Shown here: positions 41,341 to 51,724 of the stretch, piece after piece
Position numbering within the stretch: the stretch's first letter is position 1
How the letters are laid out: every line of letters begins with the position of its first letter
NCBI RefSeq assembly: GCF_004363095.1
Contig: NZ_SNYO01000004.1
Coordinates: 62,001 to 126,000 of the forward strand
DNA length: 64,000 bases
Reading direction: 5' to 3'
Source: Actinomycetospora succinea
GTDB taxonomy: Bacteria > Actinomycetota > Actinomycetes > Mycobacteriales > Pseudonocardiaceae
Notes under the pieces: model-generated
Told to the model about the DNA's origin: nothing
Databases searched by the model: none
The model's input: only the letters and a program-made list of their open reading frames with translations
Program-made: the position numbers and the translations under genes

Positions 41341-42168
41341 GTGAGCAACCCCGACGGATACCAGCAGCAGTCAGGTTTCGGACCGACGCCGGGCGGTTAT
41401 CAGCAGCAGTCCGGCTACGGGGAGCAGGCGGGCCCCCAGGGCCAGCAGCCCTACGGGCAGCAGCCGTACGGCCAGCCGGGCTACGGGCAGCAGCCGGGGT
41501 ACGGCCAGCAGCCCGGCCACGGCCAGCCCTTCGCCCAGCCCGACGCCGGTTACGCCCAGCCCGGCCAGCAGCAGTACGGACAGCCCGGCCACGGCCAGCA
41601 GCCCGGCTACGGCCAGCAGTACGGGCAGCCGTACGGCCAGCCCGGCTACGGCCAGCAGTACGGGCAGCAGTACGGCCAGCAGCCCGGGTACGGGCAGCAG
41701 CCCGGCTACGGCGCGCCCGGCGGCGACTCCACCGACGTCGTCGGCTCCCGGGTCGGCCAATACATCCTCGACGCCCTGCTGACGACGGTGCCCGCGCTGG
41801 TCCTGCTGTTCGTCGTGATCGGGATCGGGAGCGCCGCCGCGTCGAGCAGCCCCGACACCGCCTTCACGATCATCGGGATCGGCTACTTCCTCATGCTGAT
41901 CGTCTCGCTCGGCGGCGGGTTCTTCGTCTACGCGTACTGGCCATCGACGCACCAGGGGCAGACGCCCGGGATGGGCTGGCTGAACCTGCGGATCATCCGC
42001 GAGGAGGACGGCGGCGTCCCGACCCTCGGGCAGTGCGTCGTGCGCTGGCTGCTCTTCGTCGTCGACGGCATCTTCGCCGGCATCGTCGGCCTCATCGTCA
42101 TGTCGACCTCGGCCCGTCACCAGCGCGTCGGTGACATGGCGGCGAAGACCCTCGTCGTCCGCGCGTGA
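41341..42168 (+). CDS. RDD-family membrane protein with Gln/Gly/Tyr-rich N-terminus
   Basis: The 275-residue protein opens with about 125 residues of [10 protein letters not shown]-type repeats. The RDD domain follows: [21 protein letters not shown] has the Arg-Asp pair of helix 1, then a second helix, [19 protein letters not shown], and a third helix. RDD proteins may be ion exchangers or accessory membrane proteins. GTG 41341 follows AAGGAA. The repeat region is probably disordered and cytoplasmic. Confidence 0.9.
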   Translation: MSNPDGYQQQSGFGPTPGGYQQQSGYGEQAGPQGQQPYGQQPYGQPGYGQQPGYGQQPGHGQPFAQPDAGYAQPGQQQYGQPGHGQQPGYGQQYGQPYGQPGYGQQYGQQYGQQPGYGQQPGYGAPGGDSTDVVGSRVGQYILDALLTTVPALVLLFVVIGIGSAAASSSPDTAFTIIGIGYFLMLIVSLGGGFFVYAYWPSTHQGQTPGMGWLNLRIIREEDGGVPTLGQCVVRWLLFVVDGIFAGIVGLIVMSTSARHQRVGDMAAKTLVVRA

Positions 42169-42443
42169 GGCGCTTTCGCGGAGCGGACAACGACGTCGGT
42201 CCCCGTGTGGATCGTGCGGTCGTCGTCACTCCTCCGTGACCGCCGACTGGGCCGCACGAGCGAACCTGAACTCTTCTGGCCGTTCGGCGAAACGGACTCC
42301 GACCGCCGAGCGACTTCCGGGCCGTACCCCGGGTGCACCGATGCGCCCGACCACACGGACGACACGGCCGGCCCGGCCGGCACGTGGAAGAAGGCGGTTC
42401 GAACTGTGAGCACAGCATTCCTGCCCGACCAGGGGGGCCGGCG

Positions 42444-42926
42444 GTGAGCGCGCCGGCACGCGGCGGCTACGCGGCGTGGGTCAGTTGGCTGGAGGCGTTC
42501 CGCCGGGGCGAGGACCCGTCGACGGAGGGTCTGGGCCCGGTGCGGGGCGGGTTCGGCTCGTACGTGGAGGCACGGCTGCTCGAGCGGCTCTCGACGGCGT
42601 TCGCGGAGCGTGTGCGCCAGTGGCAGGCGGCGCTCGGCGACCGCATCGTCGCGCAGCCGCCCGACGGCCCGGTCGCGGCCGCGGCGCTCTTCCAGGACGC
42701 GGTGGTGCGCCTGGAGCCCCTGAGCAGGCTGGCCGACTCACCGCTGCTGCCCCGGGCGCTCGCGGTGTCGATGCACGACATGCTGCGCACGGTCCGCGAG
42801 GGCGCCCGCAGCGCGCTCGACGAGGCCTGGCGCCGCGGCCTGGAGGACGTGCACGCCCCGGGCATGCCGGCGCAGCGGCGCGTGGACCCGATGGTCCGCA
42901 GGCCCGGGGTCGTCACGGGTCGCTAG
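42444..42926 (+). CDS. Hypothetical helical protein
   Basis: The 160-residue protein is unrecognised. It is almost all alpha-helix (GYAAWVSWLEAFRRGED, VEARLLERLSTAFAERVRQW, ALFQDAVVRLEPLSRLAD), with no signal or membrane helix. GTG 42444 follows a G-run. A 13-codon frame (42406-42447) just upstream ends in TGA overlapping this GTG, so a coupled leader is possible. It is convergent with the EEP-family gene. Confidence 0.65.
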   Translation: MSAPARGGYAAWVSWLEAFRRGEDPSTEGLGPVRGGFGSYVEARLLERLSTAFAERVRQWQAALGDRIVAQPPDGPVAAAALFQDAVVRLEPLSRLADSPLLPRALAVSMHDMLRTVREGARSALDEAWRRGLEDVHAPGMPAQRRVDPMVRRPGVVTGR

Positions 42927-44227
42927 CCCCCGGGACCCAGCCCGATGCGCGCGAGGACGCCGCGGTGGTCGCTGCCCGGCACGTCGACGACGTCGACCTG
43001 CCGGGCGGCCGGCCCGCCGGAGACGAGCACGTGGTCGATCTGGACGCCGAACAGGCGCGGCGCCGCCGACGGCCAGGTGCCCACGAGGCCCTCGCCCACG
43101 TCGCTCGCGGCGTCCGTGCAGCCCGCGGTGGCGGCGCGGAGCTCGGCGTGGTCGAGGGTGGCGTTGAGGTCGCCCGCGACGACCGTCGGGCGGTCGCCCG
43201 TGCACCAGCGCGACAGCGCGGCGACGTCGCGGCGCCAGGCGTTGGTGTCGCCGGGCCGGGGCGACTGGGGGTGCGTCGCGACCACCCGCACGGCCTGCCC
43301 GTCGACGTCGGGCAGGTCGACGATCAGGGACGGGAACTCGGTGTCCCGGTCCGGCGTCACGGCCGGGCGCCCCACGCTGCGGCGGACGAACACGGTCATC
43401 GGGCTGTCGTCGCGCCGCGCGTCGGCGGCGAAGACGCGGTAGCCGCTCTGGCCCGCCTCGCCGCCCGACTCGTCGACGAGGGCCTGCTGGAGGCGGTCGC
43501 GCAGCGTGCCGCGGGCCTCGGGCAGCACGACGACGTCCGGGGTGCGGCTGGTGATCAGCGACGCGAGGGCCTCGGGGTCGGCGCGGCTGAGGTAGGCGCT
43601 GGCGGTGAGCACGGTCAGCTCGGGCCCGCCGGTGGCGCCGGTCTCCGACGAGCCGACCGCGCGCGGCAGCACCATCGCGAGGCCCAGGACCCCGACCAGC
43701 CCGAGGGCCAGCGCGGTCGGCCAGGCGCGCCGCGCGAGCAGCAGGACCAGCATCCCGAGCACGAGCAGCCCGGCCGCGAGCTGGGGCCGGAAGGCGATCG
43801 TCTGCACGAACGGCGTGCGGTCGTCGATGCCGAGCAGGTCGGAGAACGTCACGATCGCCGCGGGGAGCCCGAGCACGACCGCGGCCGCGATGGCGCCCGC
43901 TCCGGGGGCACGGAAGCGGGAGCGCAGCGACCGGCCCGTTGACTGGCGCGGTCGGCTCGGCGGCGGGTCCCGGCGCGGCACCGCTTCCGTGCGCTCCCCG
44001 GGCGGGGGCAGGTGACGCGTGGGAGGACCGGCCGGCGGGGCGGGACGCGACCAGCCACCCGGCGGTCCCGGCGGACCCGGCGGCCCGGGCGGCCCGGGCG
44101 GTCCCGGCGGCCGTGCCGAGCGGCCCGGCGGGCCCTGCGGTGGACCGGGCCGCCCGCCCGGGGTCCCGGGCGGGCGCGGGCGGTACCCGCCGGGCGTGTA
44201 CCGCTCGGGCCCGGGCCGGTCGGTCAC
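42923..44227 (-). CDS. Membrane protein with endonuclease/exonuclease/phosphatase domain
   Basis: The 434-residue protein has a 100-residue Pro/Gly-rich cytoplasmic N-terminus with PPGPPGPPG repeats, three membrane helices, and an outside EEP domain. EEP motifs are visible: TPDVVVLPEA, VVAGDLNATLDH, QIDHVLVSG and PGSDHRGVLA. Family members cut phosphodiesters or phosphomonoesters in DNA, RNA or lipids; the substrate here is unknown. GTG 44227 overlaps the stop of the dehydrogenase gene (GTGA), so translation is coupled. Confidence 0.88.
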   Translation of the reverse strand: MTDRPGPERYTPGGYRPRPPGTPGGRPGPPQGPPGRSARPPGPPGPPGPPGPPGPPGGWSRPAPPAGPPTRHLPPPGERTEAVPRRDPPPSRPRQSTGRSLRSRFRAPGAGAIAAAVVLGLPAAIVTFSDLLGIDDRTPFVQTIAFRPQLAAGLLVLGMLVLLLARRAWPTALALGLVGVLGLAMVLPRAVGSSETGATGGPELTVLTASAYLSRADPEALASLITSRTPDVVVLPEARGTLRDRLQQALVDESGGEAGQSGYRVFAADARRDDSPMTVFVRRSVGRPAVTPDRDTEFPSLIVDLPDVDGQAVRVVATHPQSPRPGDTNAWRRDVAALSRWCTGDRPTVVAGDLNATLDHAELRAATAGCTDAASDVGEGLVGTWPSAAPRLFGVQIDHVLVSGGPAARQVDVVDVPGSDHRGVLARIGLGPGG

Positions 44228-45489
44228 CCGCGGGTCACGCGCAGGATCGAGTCATCCGACCCGTTGTCGGTCGTGAGGTAGAGCGCGCCGTCGGGACCGA
44301 GGCGCGCGCCGCGCAGGCGCCCGAACTCGCCGTCGAGCTCGCGCGGCACCGTGACCTCGACGATCCGGTCCTCGTCGGCGCCCTGTCCCGGACGCATGAG
44401 GAAGAGCTTCTCGCCCTTCTGCGCAGACACCGCGAGCATCCCGGCCATGTCGCCCCACGCCGGGCCGTCGAGGAACGCGGCACCGCTGATCGCCTCGGTC
44501 GGGTCGCCGGAGCTCCAGGCCGCGGGGACGGCGTCGGGGTAGCGCCGCAGGTCGGTCATCGGCACGTCCTCGTCGTACCCGCCGGGCGACTCGCCGCCCT
44601 GCGCCGGGTCCCACCCGTAGTTGCGGCCGGGGATGACGACGTTGACCTCGTCGTCGATGTCCGGGCCGTGCTCGGCGCTCCAGGCGCGGCCGGTGCCGGG
44701 CTGGATCGCGACGGCCTGGACGTTGCGGTGCCCGTAGCCCGAGACCAGGCGCTCCGCCGCGCTGCCCGAGGAGGCGAAGGGGTTGCCGTCGGCGGGTCCG
44801 CCGGTGGCCGGGTCGACCCGCAGCACCTTGCCGCCGAGCGAGTTGCGGTCCTGCGGGATGGTCGCGCGGGCCGTGTCGCCGGTGCCGACGAGCAGCGTGC
44901 CGTCGGGGGCGAAGGTCGGCCGGCAGCCGGAGTGGCGGCCGGACGGGTTGATGGGCAGGCCGCCGACGAGGGGGTCGCGCACCCGCTCGGCGCTCGCGCC
45001 GTCGGGGGACAGGCGCCACGACACCACGCGGACGTCGACCGGCCGGCCGCCCTCCTGGTGGGTCTGGCAGGTGACGAACGAGCCGGAGGTCGCGACGTCC
45101 GGCGCCGGCGCGATCCCCATGAGCCCGCCCTCGCCGCGGGCGTAGACGTCGGCGAGGTCGGCGGTCACGGGCGTGGTCCGCGCGCCGGGTCCGAGGCCCG
45201 TGACCAGCGACAACGACCCGTCGCGCTGGGTGACGAGCAGGCGGTCGCCGCCGACGAACGCGACGTCCCAGGGGTTGGCGAAGCCGCCCGCGACCGTCTC
45301 GACGCGCAGGGCGGTGCCGGCGGGCGCGGTCGTGGTCGGCACGGACGGCGCCGCCGCGCCGGCGCCGCCGCCCTCGGACGGGGCCGCGGACGTCTGCGAG
45401 GTGCCCTCGCCGCACGCGGTGAGGGCCAGGGCCAGGAGCGCGGAGAGAGCGAGGAGCGCGCGCGCCGGGCGTGATCGGCTCGGGGTCAC
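44224..45489 (-). CDS. Glucose/sorbosone dehydrogenase-type beta-propeller lipoprotein
   Basis: The 421-residue protein has a lipoprotein signal ending LALTACGEG. The GSDH/PQQ domain follows: AGGFANPWDVAFVGGDRLLVTQRDG, EGGLMGIA, SGCRPTFAPDGTLLVGTGD, YGHRNVQAVAIQ, EHGPDIDDEVNVV and NYGWD. These are the conserved PQQ and Ca positions of soluble aldose dehydrogenases. The activity is sugar oxidation on the outer face if PQQ is supplied. GTG 45489 is the start giving a clean signal peptide. Confidence 0.88.
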   Translation of the reverse strand: MTPSRSRPARALLALSALLALALTACGEGTSQTSAAPSEGGGAGAAAPSVPTTTAPAGTALRVETVAGGFANPWDVAFVGGDRLLVTQRDGSLSLVTGLGPGARTTPVTADLADVYARGEGGLMGIAPAPDVATSGSFVTCQTHQEGGRPVDVRVVSWRLSPDGASAERVRDPLVGGLPINPSGRHSGCRPTFAPDGTLLVGTGDTARATIPQDRNSLGGKVLRVDPATGGPADGNPFASSGSAAERLVSGYGHRNVQAVAIQPGTGRAWSAEHGPDIDDEVNVVIPGRNYGWDPAQGGESPGGYDEDVPMTDLRRYPDAVPAAWSSGDPTEAISGAAFLDGPAWGDMAGMLAVSAQKGEKLFLMRPGQGADEDRIVEVTVPRELDGEFGRLRGARLGPDGALYLTTDNGSDDSILRVTRG

Positions 45490-45794
45490 GGCGACGATGA
45501 TGCCGCGTGCCCTGTCCGATCTCCGTGGGGCCCTCGTCGGGATCGGCCGATATGCAGGGATTCTCGCCCGGTGGTCCGGGTCCCGGACCTGGTGTTGTCG
45601 ATGAACGGACCGCACGGTACTTTTTCTGCGGCGCCGAGAGAGCCCGTGCGGATGACCGGGGGGCACGCACGGTCGTCGCGGGGCCCGGGGGCGCCGGCGG
45701 TCCGCCACCGGCGCTCCCGACCCCCGCGACCCCGTCGATCCTCGCGCGAGACGCAGGGCACCGGAGCCGCGGCCCCGCTGTCGGGGTGCGCACG

Positions 45795-45800
45795 TACCCT
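45795..45800 (+). promoter_or_regulatory. Possible -10 element of mfd
   Basis: TACCCT lies 63 bases before the chosen TTG start of mfd, in the gap after the divergent dehydrogenase gene. No clear -35 is visible. Confidence 0.3.
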
Positions 45801-45863
45801 GGAGGCATCCCCCCGCGCGACTCCCCGTCGCGCCCCGACGGTCCGTCGAAGGGTCCCTCCGCG

Positions 45864-48800
45864 TTGTCGCCCGCTGCGTCGCTCGCTGCTCCCGCTCCCG
45901 CTCCTGCCGCCGCACCCCTGGCGCCCCTGCTGCCCCCGGTGCTGGCCGACCCCGGCCTCCGCGAGATCGTCGCCGCCGCCGGGCGCGACGTGGCGGTCGA
46001 GGGGCCGACGGGCCTGCGTCCCTTCGTCTCCGCCGCGCTCGCGGCGCAGGACGACGCGGGCGGCGCCGGCGTCCCGCTGCTCGTGGTCACGGCCACCGAG
46101 CGGGAGGCCGAGGAGCTGGCGGGGGCGATCGGCGAGCTGCTGGGGTCCGACACCGTCGCCTTCCTCCCGAGCTGGGAGACGCTGCCCCACGAGCGGCTCT
46201 CCCCGCGTGCCGACACCGTCGGGCGCCGGGTCACGGTGTTCCGTCGGCTCGCCCACCCCGAGGCCGAGGACACCCCGGACGTCCCGCTGCGGGTGGTGGT
46301 CACGGCGACGCGCAGCCTCATCCAGCCCGTCGTGCCCGGGCTCGGCGACCTCGAGCCGGTGCGCCTCGCCGAGGGCACCGAGTACGAGCTCGAGGCGCTC
46401 ACCGCCCGGCTGGTCGACCTCGCGTACGCGCGCGTGGAGATGGTCGAGAAGCGCGGCGAGTTCGCGGTGCGCGGCGGCATCGTCGACCTCTTCCCGCCGA
46501 CGGCCCAGGCGCCGGTGCGCGTGGAGTTCTGGGGCGACGAGGTCTCGGAGCTGCGCTGCTTCTCCGTCGCCGACCAGCGCTCCCTGCCCGGCGACGGCCC
46601 CGACTCCCGGCCGGCGGAGGTCGTCGCGCCGCCGTGTCGCGAGCTGCTGCTCACCGAGCCGGTGCGCGCCCGCGCCGCCGAGCTCGCCGCCGAGCACACC
46701 GGCCAGAAGGCGCTGGGCGAGCTGCTCAGCCGCGTCGCCGAGGGCATCCCGTCCGAGGGCATGGAGTCGCTGATCCCGGCGCTGCTCGGCGCCGGGGGTG
46801 AGACCCCGGAGCTCGCGCTGCTGCCCGAGCTGCTGCCGGCCGGCGGGCACGTGCTCGTCTGCCACCCCGAGCGCGTGCTCACCCGCGCCGCCGACCTCGT
46901 GCGCACCGGCCAGGAGTTCCTCGAGGCCTCGTGGCTCGCGGCGGCCGACGGCGCCGACGGGCGTGCCCCGATCGACCTGGGCGCCTCCGCGTACCGCGAC
47001 CTCGGCGACGTGCGCGCCGTCGCGGCCAAGGCCGGTCGCCCCTGGTGGACGCTCTCCTCGCTGGCGACGGACCCCGACGTCGAGGACGACTCGCACACCC
47101 GCGACGGGGCGCGCGTGCTGCGCCCGGGCTTCACGGCCGTCGAGGCCTACCGCGGCGACATCCCCCGCGCCGCCGCCGATCTGCGCGCCCTGGCCGCGGC
47201 CGGCGGCACCGGTGTCCTCGTCGTGCCCGCCGCGGGCACCGCCCAGCGCGCCGCGGAGCAGCTGCGCGAGCACGAGGTCCCCGTGCAGCTCGCCGACGAG
47301 GGCCTGGTCGCGGCGCCGGAGCCCGGCGTCGTCACGATCACCCGCGGCGGGCTCGCGGACGGCGTCACCGCGGGCGCGACGGCCCTGGTGATCGTCACCG
47401 AGGCCGACCTCACCGGCACCCGCCCGGGCACCGAGGGCACCGTCAAGCGCGCCCCGGTCAAGCGGCGCAACGCCGTCGACCCGCTGACGCTGCAGCCCGG
47501 CGACTTCGTCGTCCACGCCCAGCACGGCATCGGCAAGTTCGTCGAGATGACCCAGCGGACCACCGGCACCGGCAAGGCCGCGACCACTCGCGAGTACCTG
47601 GTGCTCGAGTACTCGTCGTCGAAGCGCGGCCAGGCCTCCGACCGGCTGTTCGTGCCGACCGACCAGCTCGACCAGGTCAGCCGCTACGTCGGCGGCGAGC
47701 TGCCGACGCTGAACAAGCTCGGCGGCTCCGACTGGTCGAAGACCAAGTCGAAGGCGCGCAAGGCGGTCCGCGACATCGCGGCCTCGCTGGTGCAGCTCTA
47801 CGCCGCGCGCCAGTCCGCGCCCGGGCACGCGTTCGCCCAGGACACCCCGTGGCAGCGCGAGATGGAGGACGCGTTCCCCTACACCGAGACGCCCGACCAG
47901 GCGTCGGCGATCGACGAGGTCAAGGCCGACATGGAGAAGGCGGTCCCGATGGACCGCGTCATCTCCGGCGACGTCGGCTACGGCAAGACCGAGATCGCGG
48001 TGCGGGCGGCGTTCAAGGCCGTGCAGGACGGCAAGCAGGTCGCGGTGCTGGTGCCGACGACGCTGCTCGCCCAGCAGCACCTGCAGACGTTCACCGACCG
48101 CATGCACAACTTCCCGATCACGGTGAAGGGCCTGTCGCGCTTCACCTCGCCGAAGGAGGCCGACAGGACCATCCGCGGCCTCGCTGACGGGAGCGTCGAC
48201 GTCGTCGTCGGCACCCACCGCCTGCTCCAGACCGGCGTGTCGTGGAAGGACCTCGGTCTGGTGATCATCGACGAGGAGCAGCGCTTCGGCGTCGAGCACA
48301 AGGAGCACATCACCGGGCTGCGCGCCCACGTCGACATGCTGTCGATGTCGGCGACGCCGATCCCGCGCACGCTGGAGATGAGCCTCGCCGGCATCCGCGA
48401 GATGTCGACGATCCTCACCCCGCCCGAGGAGCGGCACCCGACGCTGACCTACGTCGGCGCCTACGAGGAGAAGCAGGTCGCCGCCGCGATCCGGCGCGAG
48501 CTGCTGCGCGACGGCCAGGTCTTCTACATCCACAACCGCGTGCAGTCGATCGACGACGCGGCCGCCCGGCTGCGCAGGCTGGTGCCCGAGGCGCGCATCG
48601 CCACCGCCCATGGGCAGATGGCCGAGGAGCGCCTCGAGCGCACGGTCAACGAGTTCTGGGAGCGCGAGCACGACGTGCTCGTGTGCACGACGATCGTCGA
48701 GAACGGCCTGGACATCTCCAACGCCAACACCCTGATCGTCGAGCGCGCCGACACCCTCGGGCTCTCCCAGCTCCACCAGCTGCGCGGGCGCGTCGGACGC

Positions 48801-49577
48801 GGGCGCGAGCGGGGCTACGCGTACTTCCTCTACCCGGCCGACCAGCCGCTCACCGAGACCGCGCACGACCGCCTCGCCACCGTCGCCCAGCACTCCGAGC
48901 TCGGCGCGGGCACGGCCGTGGCGATGAAGGACCTCGAGATCCGCGGCGCGGGCAACATCCTCGGCGCCGAGCAGTCCGGCCACATCGCGGGCGTCGGCTT
49001 CGACCTCTACGTCCGCCTCGTCGGCGAGGCCGTCGAGGCGTTCAAGGCGCACACCGACGCCGGCGGCGGCGACGAGCCGCTCGCCGAGGTGCGCGTCGAC
49101 CTCCCGATCGACGCCCACGTGCCGCACGACTACGTCGACACCGAGCGCCTGCGCCTCGACGTCTACCGCAAGATCGCCGAGGCGGGCGACGCCGCGGCGA
49201 TCGACGCGGTGCGCGAGGAGCTCGTCGACCGCTACGGCGAGCCGCCGACACCCGTGACCAACCTGCTCGCCGTCGCCGCGTTCCGGCAGGCGTGCCGGCG
49301 CCACGGGATCACCGAGGTCGCGGGCCAGGGCAACCTCATCCGCTTCGCGCCGGTGGACCTGCCGGAGTCGATGCAGATGCGGCTCAAGCGCCTGCACCCG
49401 CGCGCGCAGTACAAGGCGGCGTCCCGGACGCTGTCGCTGCCCCGGCCCGTCGAGGGTTCCGACGGGAAGGGCCCGGTGCGGATGGGCGCGGCGCCCCTGC
49501 GCGACCTGGCGCTCCTGGCGTGGTGCGAGCAACTGTTCGGGCAGCTCTTCCCGGAACCGGCGGCCGCGACCACCTGA
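45864..49577 (+). CDS. mfd: Transcription-repair coupling factor Mfd
   Basis: The 1237-residue protein has the full Mfd layout. The UvrB-like N-terminal part includes [14 protein letters not shown] and [15 protein letters not shown]. The RNA-polymerase interaction domain contains [16 protein letters not shown]. The translocase has Walker [10 protein letters not shown], Walker [18 protein letters not shown], and QLRGRVGRG. The C-terminal TRCF domain follows. Mfd removes stalled RNA polymerase at lesions and recruits UvrA. TTG 45864 is chosen by family length; GAAGGG is ten bases upstream, so the exact start is uncertain. Confidence 0.97.
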   Translation: MSPAASLAAPAPAPAAAPLAPLLPPVLADPGLREIVAAAGRDVAVEGPTGLRPFVSAALAAQDDAGGAGVPLLVVTATEREAEELAGAIGELLGSDTVAFLPSWETLPHERLSPRADTVGRRVTVFRRLAHPEAEDTPDVPLRVVVTATRSLIQPVVPGLGDLEPVRLAEGTEYELEALTARLVDLAYARVEMVEKRGEFAVRGGIVDLFPPTAQAPVRVEFWGDEVSELRCFSVADQRSLPGDGPDSRPAEVVAPPCRELLLTEPVRARAAELAAEHTGQKALGELLSRVAEGIPSEGMESLIPALLGAGGETPELALLPELLPAGGHVLVCHPERVLTRAADLVRTGQEFLEASWLAAADGADGRAPIDLGASAYRDLGDVRAVAAKAGRPWWTLSSLATDPDVEDDSHTRDGARVLRPGFTAVEAYRGDIPRAAADLRALAAAGGTGVLVVPAAGTAQRAAEQLREHEVPVQLADEGLVAAPEPGVVTITRGGLADGVTAGATALVIVTEADLTGTRPGTEGTVKRAPVKRRNAVDPLTLQPGDFVVHAQHGIGKFVEMTQRTTGTGKAATTREYLVLEYSSSKRGQASDRLFVPTDQLDQVSRYVGGELPTLNKLGGSDWSKTKSKARKAVRDIAASLVQLYAARQSAPGHAFAQDTPWQREMEDAFPYTETPDQASAIDEVKADMEKAVPMDRVISGDVGYGKTEIAVRAAFKAVQDGKQVAVLVPTTLLAQQHLQTFTDRMHNFPITVKGLSRFTSPKEADRTIRGLADGSVDVVVGTHRLLQTGVSWKDLGLVIIDEEQRFGVEHKEHITGLRAHVDMLSMSATPIPRTLEMSLAGIREMSTILTPPEERHPTLTYVGAYEEKQVAAAIRRELLRDGQVFYIHNRVQSIDDAAARLRRLVPEARIATAHGQMAEERLERTVNEFWEREHDVLVCTTIVENGLDISNANTLIVERADTLGLSQLHQLRGRVGRGRERGYAYFLYPADQPLTETAHDRLATVAQHSELGAGTAVAMKDLEIRGAGNILGAEQSGHIAGVGFDLYVRLVGEAVEAFKAHTDAGGGDEPLAEVRVDLPIDAHVPHDYVDTERLRLDVYRKIAEAGDAAAIDAVREELVDRYGEPPTPVTNLLAVAAFRQACRRHGITEVAGQGNLIRFAPVDLPESMQMRLKRLHPRAQYKAASRTLSLPRPVEGSDGKGPVRMGAAPLRDLALLAWCEQLFGQLFPEPAAATT

Positions 49578-49589
49578 TCGCCCCTCCCC

Positions 49590-49656
49590 GGTGATCGGGG
49601 GCGTCCTCGTGCACCTGGTGACGCCCGCGAGGTGCGTGACGTCGCCCCTGATCACC
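49590..49656. repeat. Palindromic repeat after mfd, related to the 28975-29262 array
   Basis: GGTGATCGGGGGCG...GCACCT pairs with AGGTGC...CGCCCCTGATCACC over about 27 bases per arm with a few mismatches. It shares the GATCAGGGGCGACG and GCACCTC blocks with the tandem array. It begins 12 bases after the mfd stop and may also terminate transcription. Confidence 0.8.
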
Positions 49657-49711
49657 GCATTTGCCCCGGGCGGCGTGCGGGCGCGCACGGCGCAGGTGAG
49701 AAGGTGACGAC

Positions 49712-50704
49712 GTGCGTCGCCTGTTGCCGCTGGTCGCCACGGTCGTCGTGGGTCTCCTCGTCCTCGCCGGGTGCGGCACGGGCCCGCAGCGGGCGGGCGC
49801 GGCCGCGATCGTCGGGAACACCGTCATCCCGATCGACGAGATCCAGAACAATCTCAGGACCGCCGTCCCCGACCTGCGCATCGCCGTCGACCAGCAGGCC
49901 GCGCAGCAGGGCATCGCGCCCGGGGCGCCGATCCCGCCGCAGCTGCTCGCGCAGGAGTCGCGGCGCCTGGTCACGGTCCGGGTGCTGCACGAGCTGATCG
50001 CCGAGCAGTCGCGCCGCGACGGGATCGTCGTCGCGCCGCAGCGGGTCGACGCCGCGCTGGCCCGGGCCGGCGGGGCCGAGGCCGCCGCGGCGGGCAGCGG
50101 GTTCGACCCGGCGACGATCCGCGGGCTCGTCGCCGACCAGCTCGCCGCCGGCGACATCGGCCGGGAGGTCTTCGACCGCCTCTCGGTCACCATCGACTAC
50201 GCCACCGCCCCCGACCGCGCGTCGGCCGAGGCGCTCGCCCGGCAGGTGGCGGCCGACCCGTCACGCGCGTCCCAGCTGTTCGGCCAGGGCCGGCAGGGCG
50301 CCAACGGGCTGACGCTGCGCCCGGGCCAGGACCAGGGCGGGGGCATCCGCTCGTCGGCGTCGTCGCTGCTGTTCGGCCTGCCCGCCGGCACTGTGACGAT
50401 CACGCCGGGTGGGTCCTCGCAGGCCGGCGGCGGGCAGGACCCGGCGGCGGGCCCGTGGTCGGTGATCCACGTCCGCGAGCGCACCCTGGACGCGCCGCCG
50501 CCCGGGCCGGGCATCACGCCGGCGTCCGCGGTCGACGACGACACCATGTTCGGCTTCGGCCTGCGCCAGCTCCAGCCGCTGGCGCTCGAGCAGGGCGTGA
50601 CGGTCAGCCCGCGCTACGGCGCGTGGGACCCGACCCAGCTCGACGTGGTCGACAACCCGGGGGCGGTCGGCGTCGTCACCCCGGTGCGCACCCCGGCCCC
50701 GTGA
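49712..50704 (+). CDS. SurA N-terminal-like lipoprotein
   Basis: The 330-residue protein has a lipoprotein signal ending LVLAGCG and a SurA/PrsA-like chaperone domain (AAIVGNTVIPIDEIQNNL, RRLVTVRVLHELIAEQSRRDGI). The C-terminal half lies where a parvulin isomerase would be but lacks a clear parvulin motif, and it has Gly/Gln-rich inserts. It may help folding of exported proteins. GTG 49712 follows AAGG. Its stop overlaps the start of mazG (GTGA), so the two are coupled. Confidence 0.85.
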   Translation: MRRLLPLVATVVVGLLVLAGCGTGPQRAGAAAIVGNTVIPIDEIQNNLRTAVPDLRIAVDQQAAQQGIAPGAPIPPQLLAQESRRLVTVRVLHELIAEQSRRDGIVVAPQRVDAALARAGGAEAAAAGSGFDPATIRGLVADQLAAGDIGREVFDRLSVTIDYATAPDRASAEALARQVAADPSRASQLFGQGRQGANGLTLRPGQDQGGGIRSSASSLLFGLPAGTVTITPGGSSQAGGGQDPAAGPWSVIHVRERTLDAPPPGPGITPASAVDDDTMFGFGLRQLQPLALEQGVTVSPRYGAWDPTQLDVVDNPGAVGVVTPVRTPAP

Positions 50705-51591
50705 GCGACCGGGAGACGATCGCCGTCGACCCCCGCCTCGGCGCGGTGCTGCCCGCCGGCGCGGTCCGCGCGGTCGCGGCGGCCGACCAGGTCCGGCTGC
50801 ACCCCGACCTCCCTGCCGACGTCGCCGACGCCTTCGCGCGCGAGCTGGGGGCGGTCGGCCCGGAGACCCCCGAGGTCGACGGCACCGTCGTCGAGCTCGT
50901 CCCCGGCGGGCACGGTCCGCCCGGCGCCGAGCTCCTCGAGGCCGTGCGGGTGATGGACCGCCTGCGCTCGCCCGGCGGCTGCCCGTGGGACGCCGCGCAG
51001 ACGCCGGCCTCGCTGCTGCGCTACCTCGTCGAGGAGACCTACGAGCTCTACGACGCCGTCGCCGACGACGACCGGGTCGCGGTGCGCGAGGAGCTCGGCG
51101 ACGTCCTGCTCCAGGTGCTCTTCCACGCCCGGATCGCCGAGGAGGACACGGGAGACCCGTTCGGGATCGACGCCGTGGCGGGCGAGCTCGTCGCCAAGCT
51201 CGTCAGCCGCCACCCGCACGTGTTCGGCGACGGCGAGACGATCACCGGCGCGGCCGAGCAGCAGGTCCGCTGGGAGGAGCTCAAGGCCGTCGAGAAGCGC
51301 CGTGACTCGGCGCTCGACGGCGTCGCGCAGGCCCAGCCGGGGGCGGCGCTCGTCGCGAAGTACCTCTCGCGGTCCCGCCGCGCCGGGGTGCCCGACGACC
51401 TCCTCGCCGCCGCGTCCGCCGACCCGCTGTACGCGGCGGCGGCGCAGCACCCCGACCCCGAGGGCGACCTCCGGGCGGCCGCGTCCGAGCTGGCGAAGCG
51501 GGTGCGCGGGGCCGAGGCGGCCGCCCGCGCGGCGGGCGCCGACCCGACGTCCCTCGACGCCGAGGGATGGCGTCGGCACTGGCCGGCGTGA
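50701..51591 (+). CDS. mazG: Nucleoside triphosphate pyrophosphohydrolase MazG
   Basis: The 296-residue protein has one clear MazG domain: DRLRSPGGCPWDAAQTPASL, VEETYELYDAV, and EELGDVLLQVLFHARIAEE with the EExxE...ExxD metal ligands. The N-terminal 80 residues and the helical C-terminal part match the mycobacterial MazG layout. It hydrolyses NTPs to NMPs and removes damaged nucleotides. GTG 50701 overlaps the stop of the SurA-like gene. Confidence 0.95.
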   Translation: MSDRETIAVDPRLGAVLPAGAVRAVAAADQVRLHPDLPADVADAFARELGAVGPETPEVDGTVVELVPGGHGPPGAELLEAVRVMDRLRSPGGCPWDAAQTPASLLRYLVEETYELYDAVADDDRVAVREELGDVLLQVLFHARIAEEDTGDPFGIDAVAGELVAKLVSRHPHVFGDGETITGAAEQQVRWEELKAVEKRRDSALDGVAQAQPGAALVAKYLSRSRRAGVPDDLLAAASADPLYAAAAQHPDPEGDLRAAASELAKRVRGAEAAARAAGADPTSLDAEGWRRHWPA

Positions 51592-51666
51592 GGTCCGCGT
51601 CAGGAAACGGACATTTCGGTCACCTTCTGTGACCGCGCTTTCGGTGTCTTCCCTCGTCCGACGCAG

Positions 51667-51705
51667 CCAGGCTAGCCTCACCTCACTGCAGGTGAGCATC
51701 ACCTG
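51667..51705 (+). promoter_or_regulatory. Two IdeR/DtxR-like iron boxes in front of efeUOB
   Basis: Box 1 at 51667-51685 (CCAGGCTAGCCTCACCTCA) matches the IdeR consensus TTAGGTTAGSCTAACCTAA at 14 of 19 positions by hand count. Box 2 at 51689-51705 is a perfect palindrome, CAGGTGA-GCA-TCACCTG, that also resembles the core. They end 19 bases before ATG 51725. Iron-loaded IdeR would block the operon. Confidence 0.7.
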
Positions 51706-51724
51706 ACGAGGCCGAGAGGACGCC

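Noticed and set aside
42205-42447. An 80-codon gene upstream of the helical protein
   Set aside because: Its early part reads as non-coding and no start with a ribosome site is seen; only the last 13 codons might act as a leader.
45486-49688. Minus-strand open frame of 1400 codons
   Set aside because: It is the antisense shadow of mfd; the translation has no domain.
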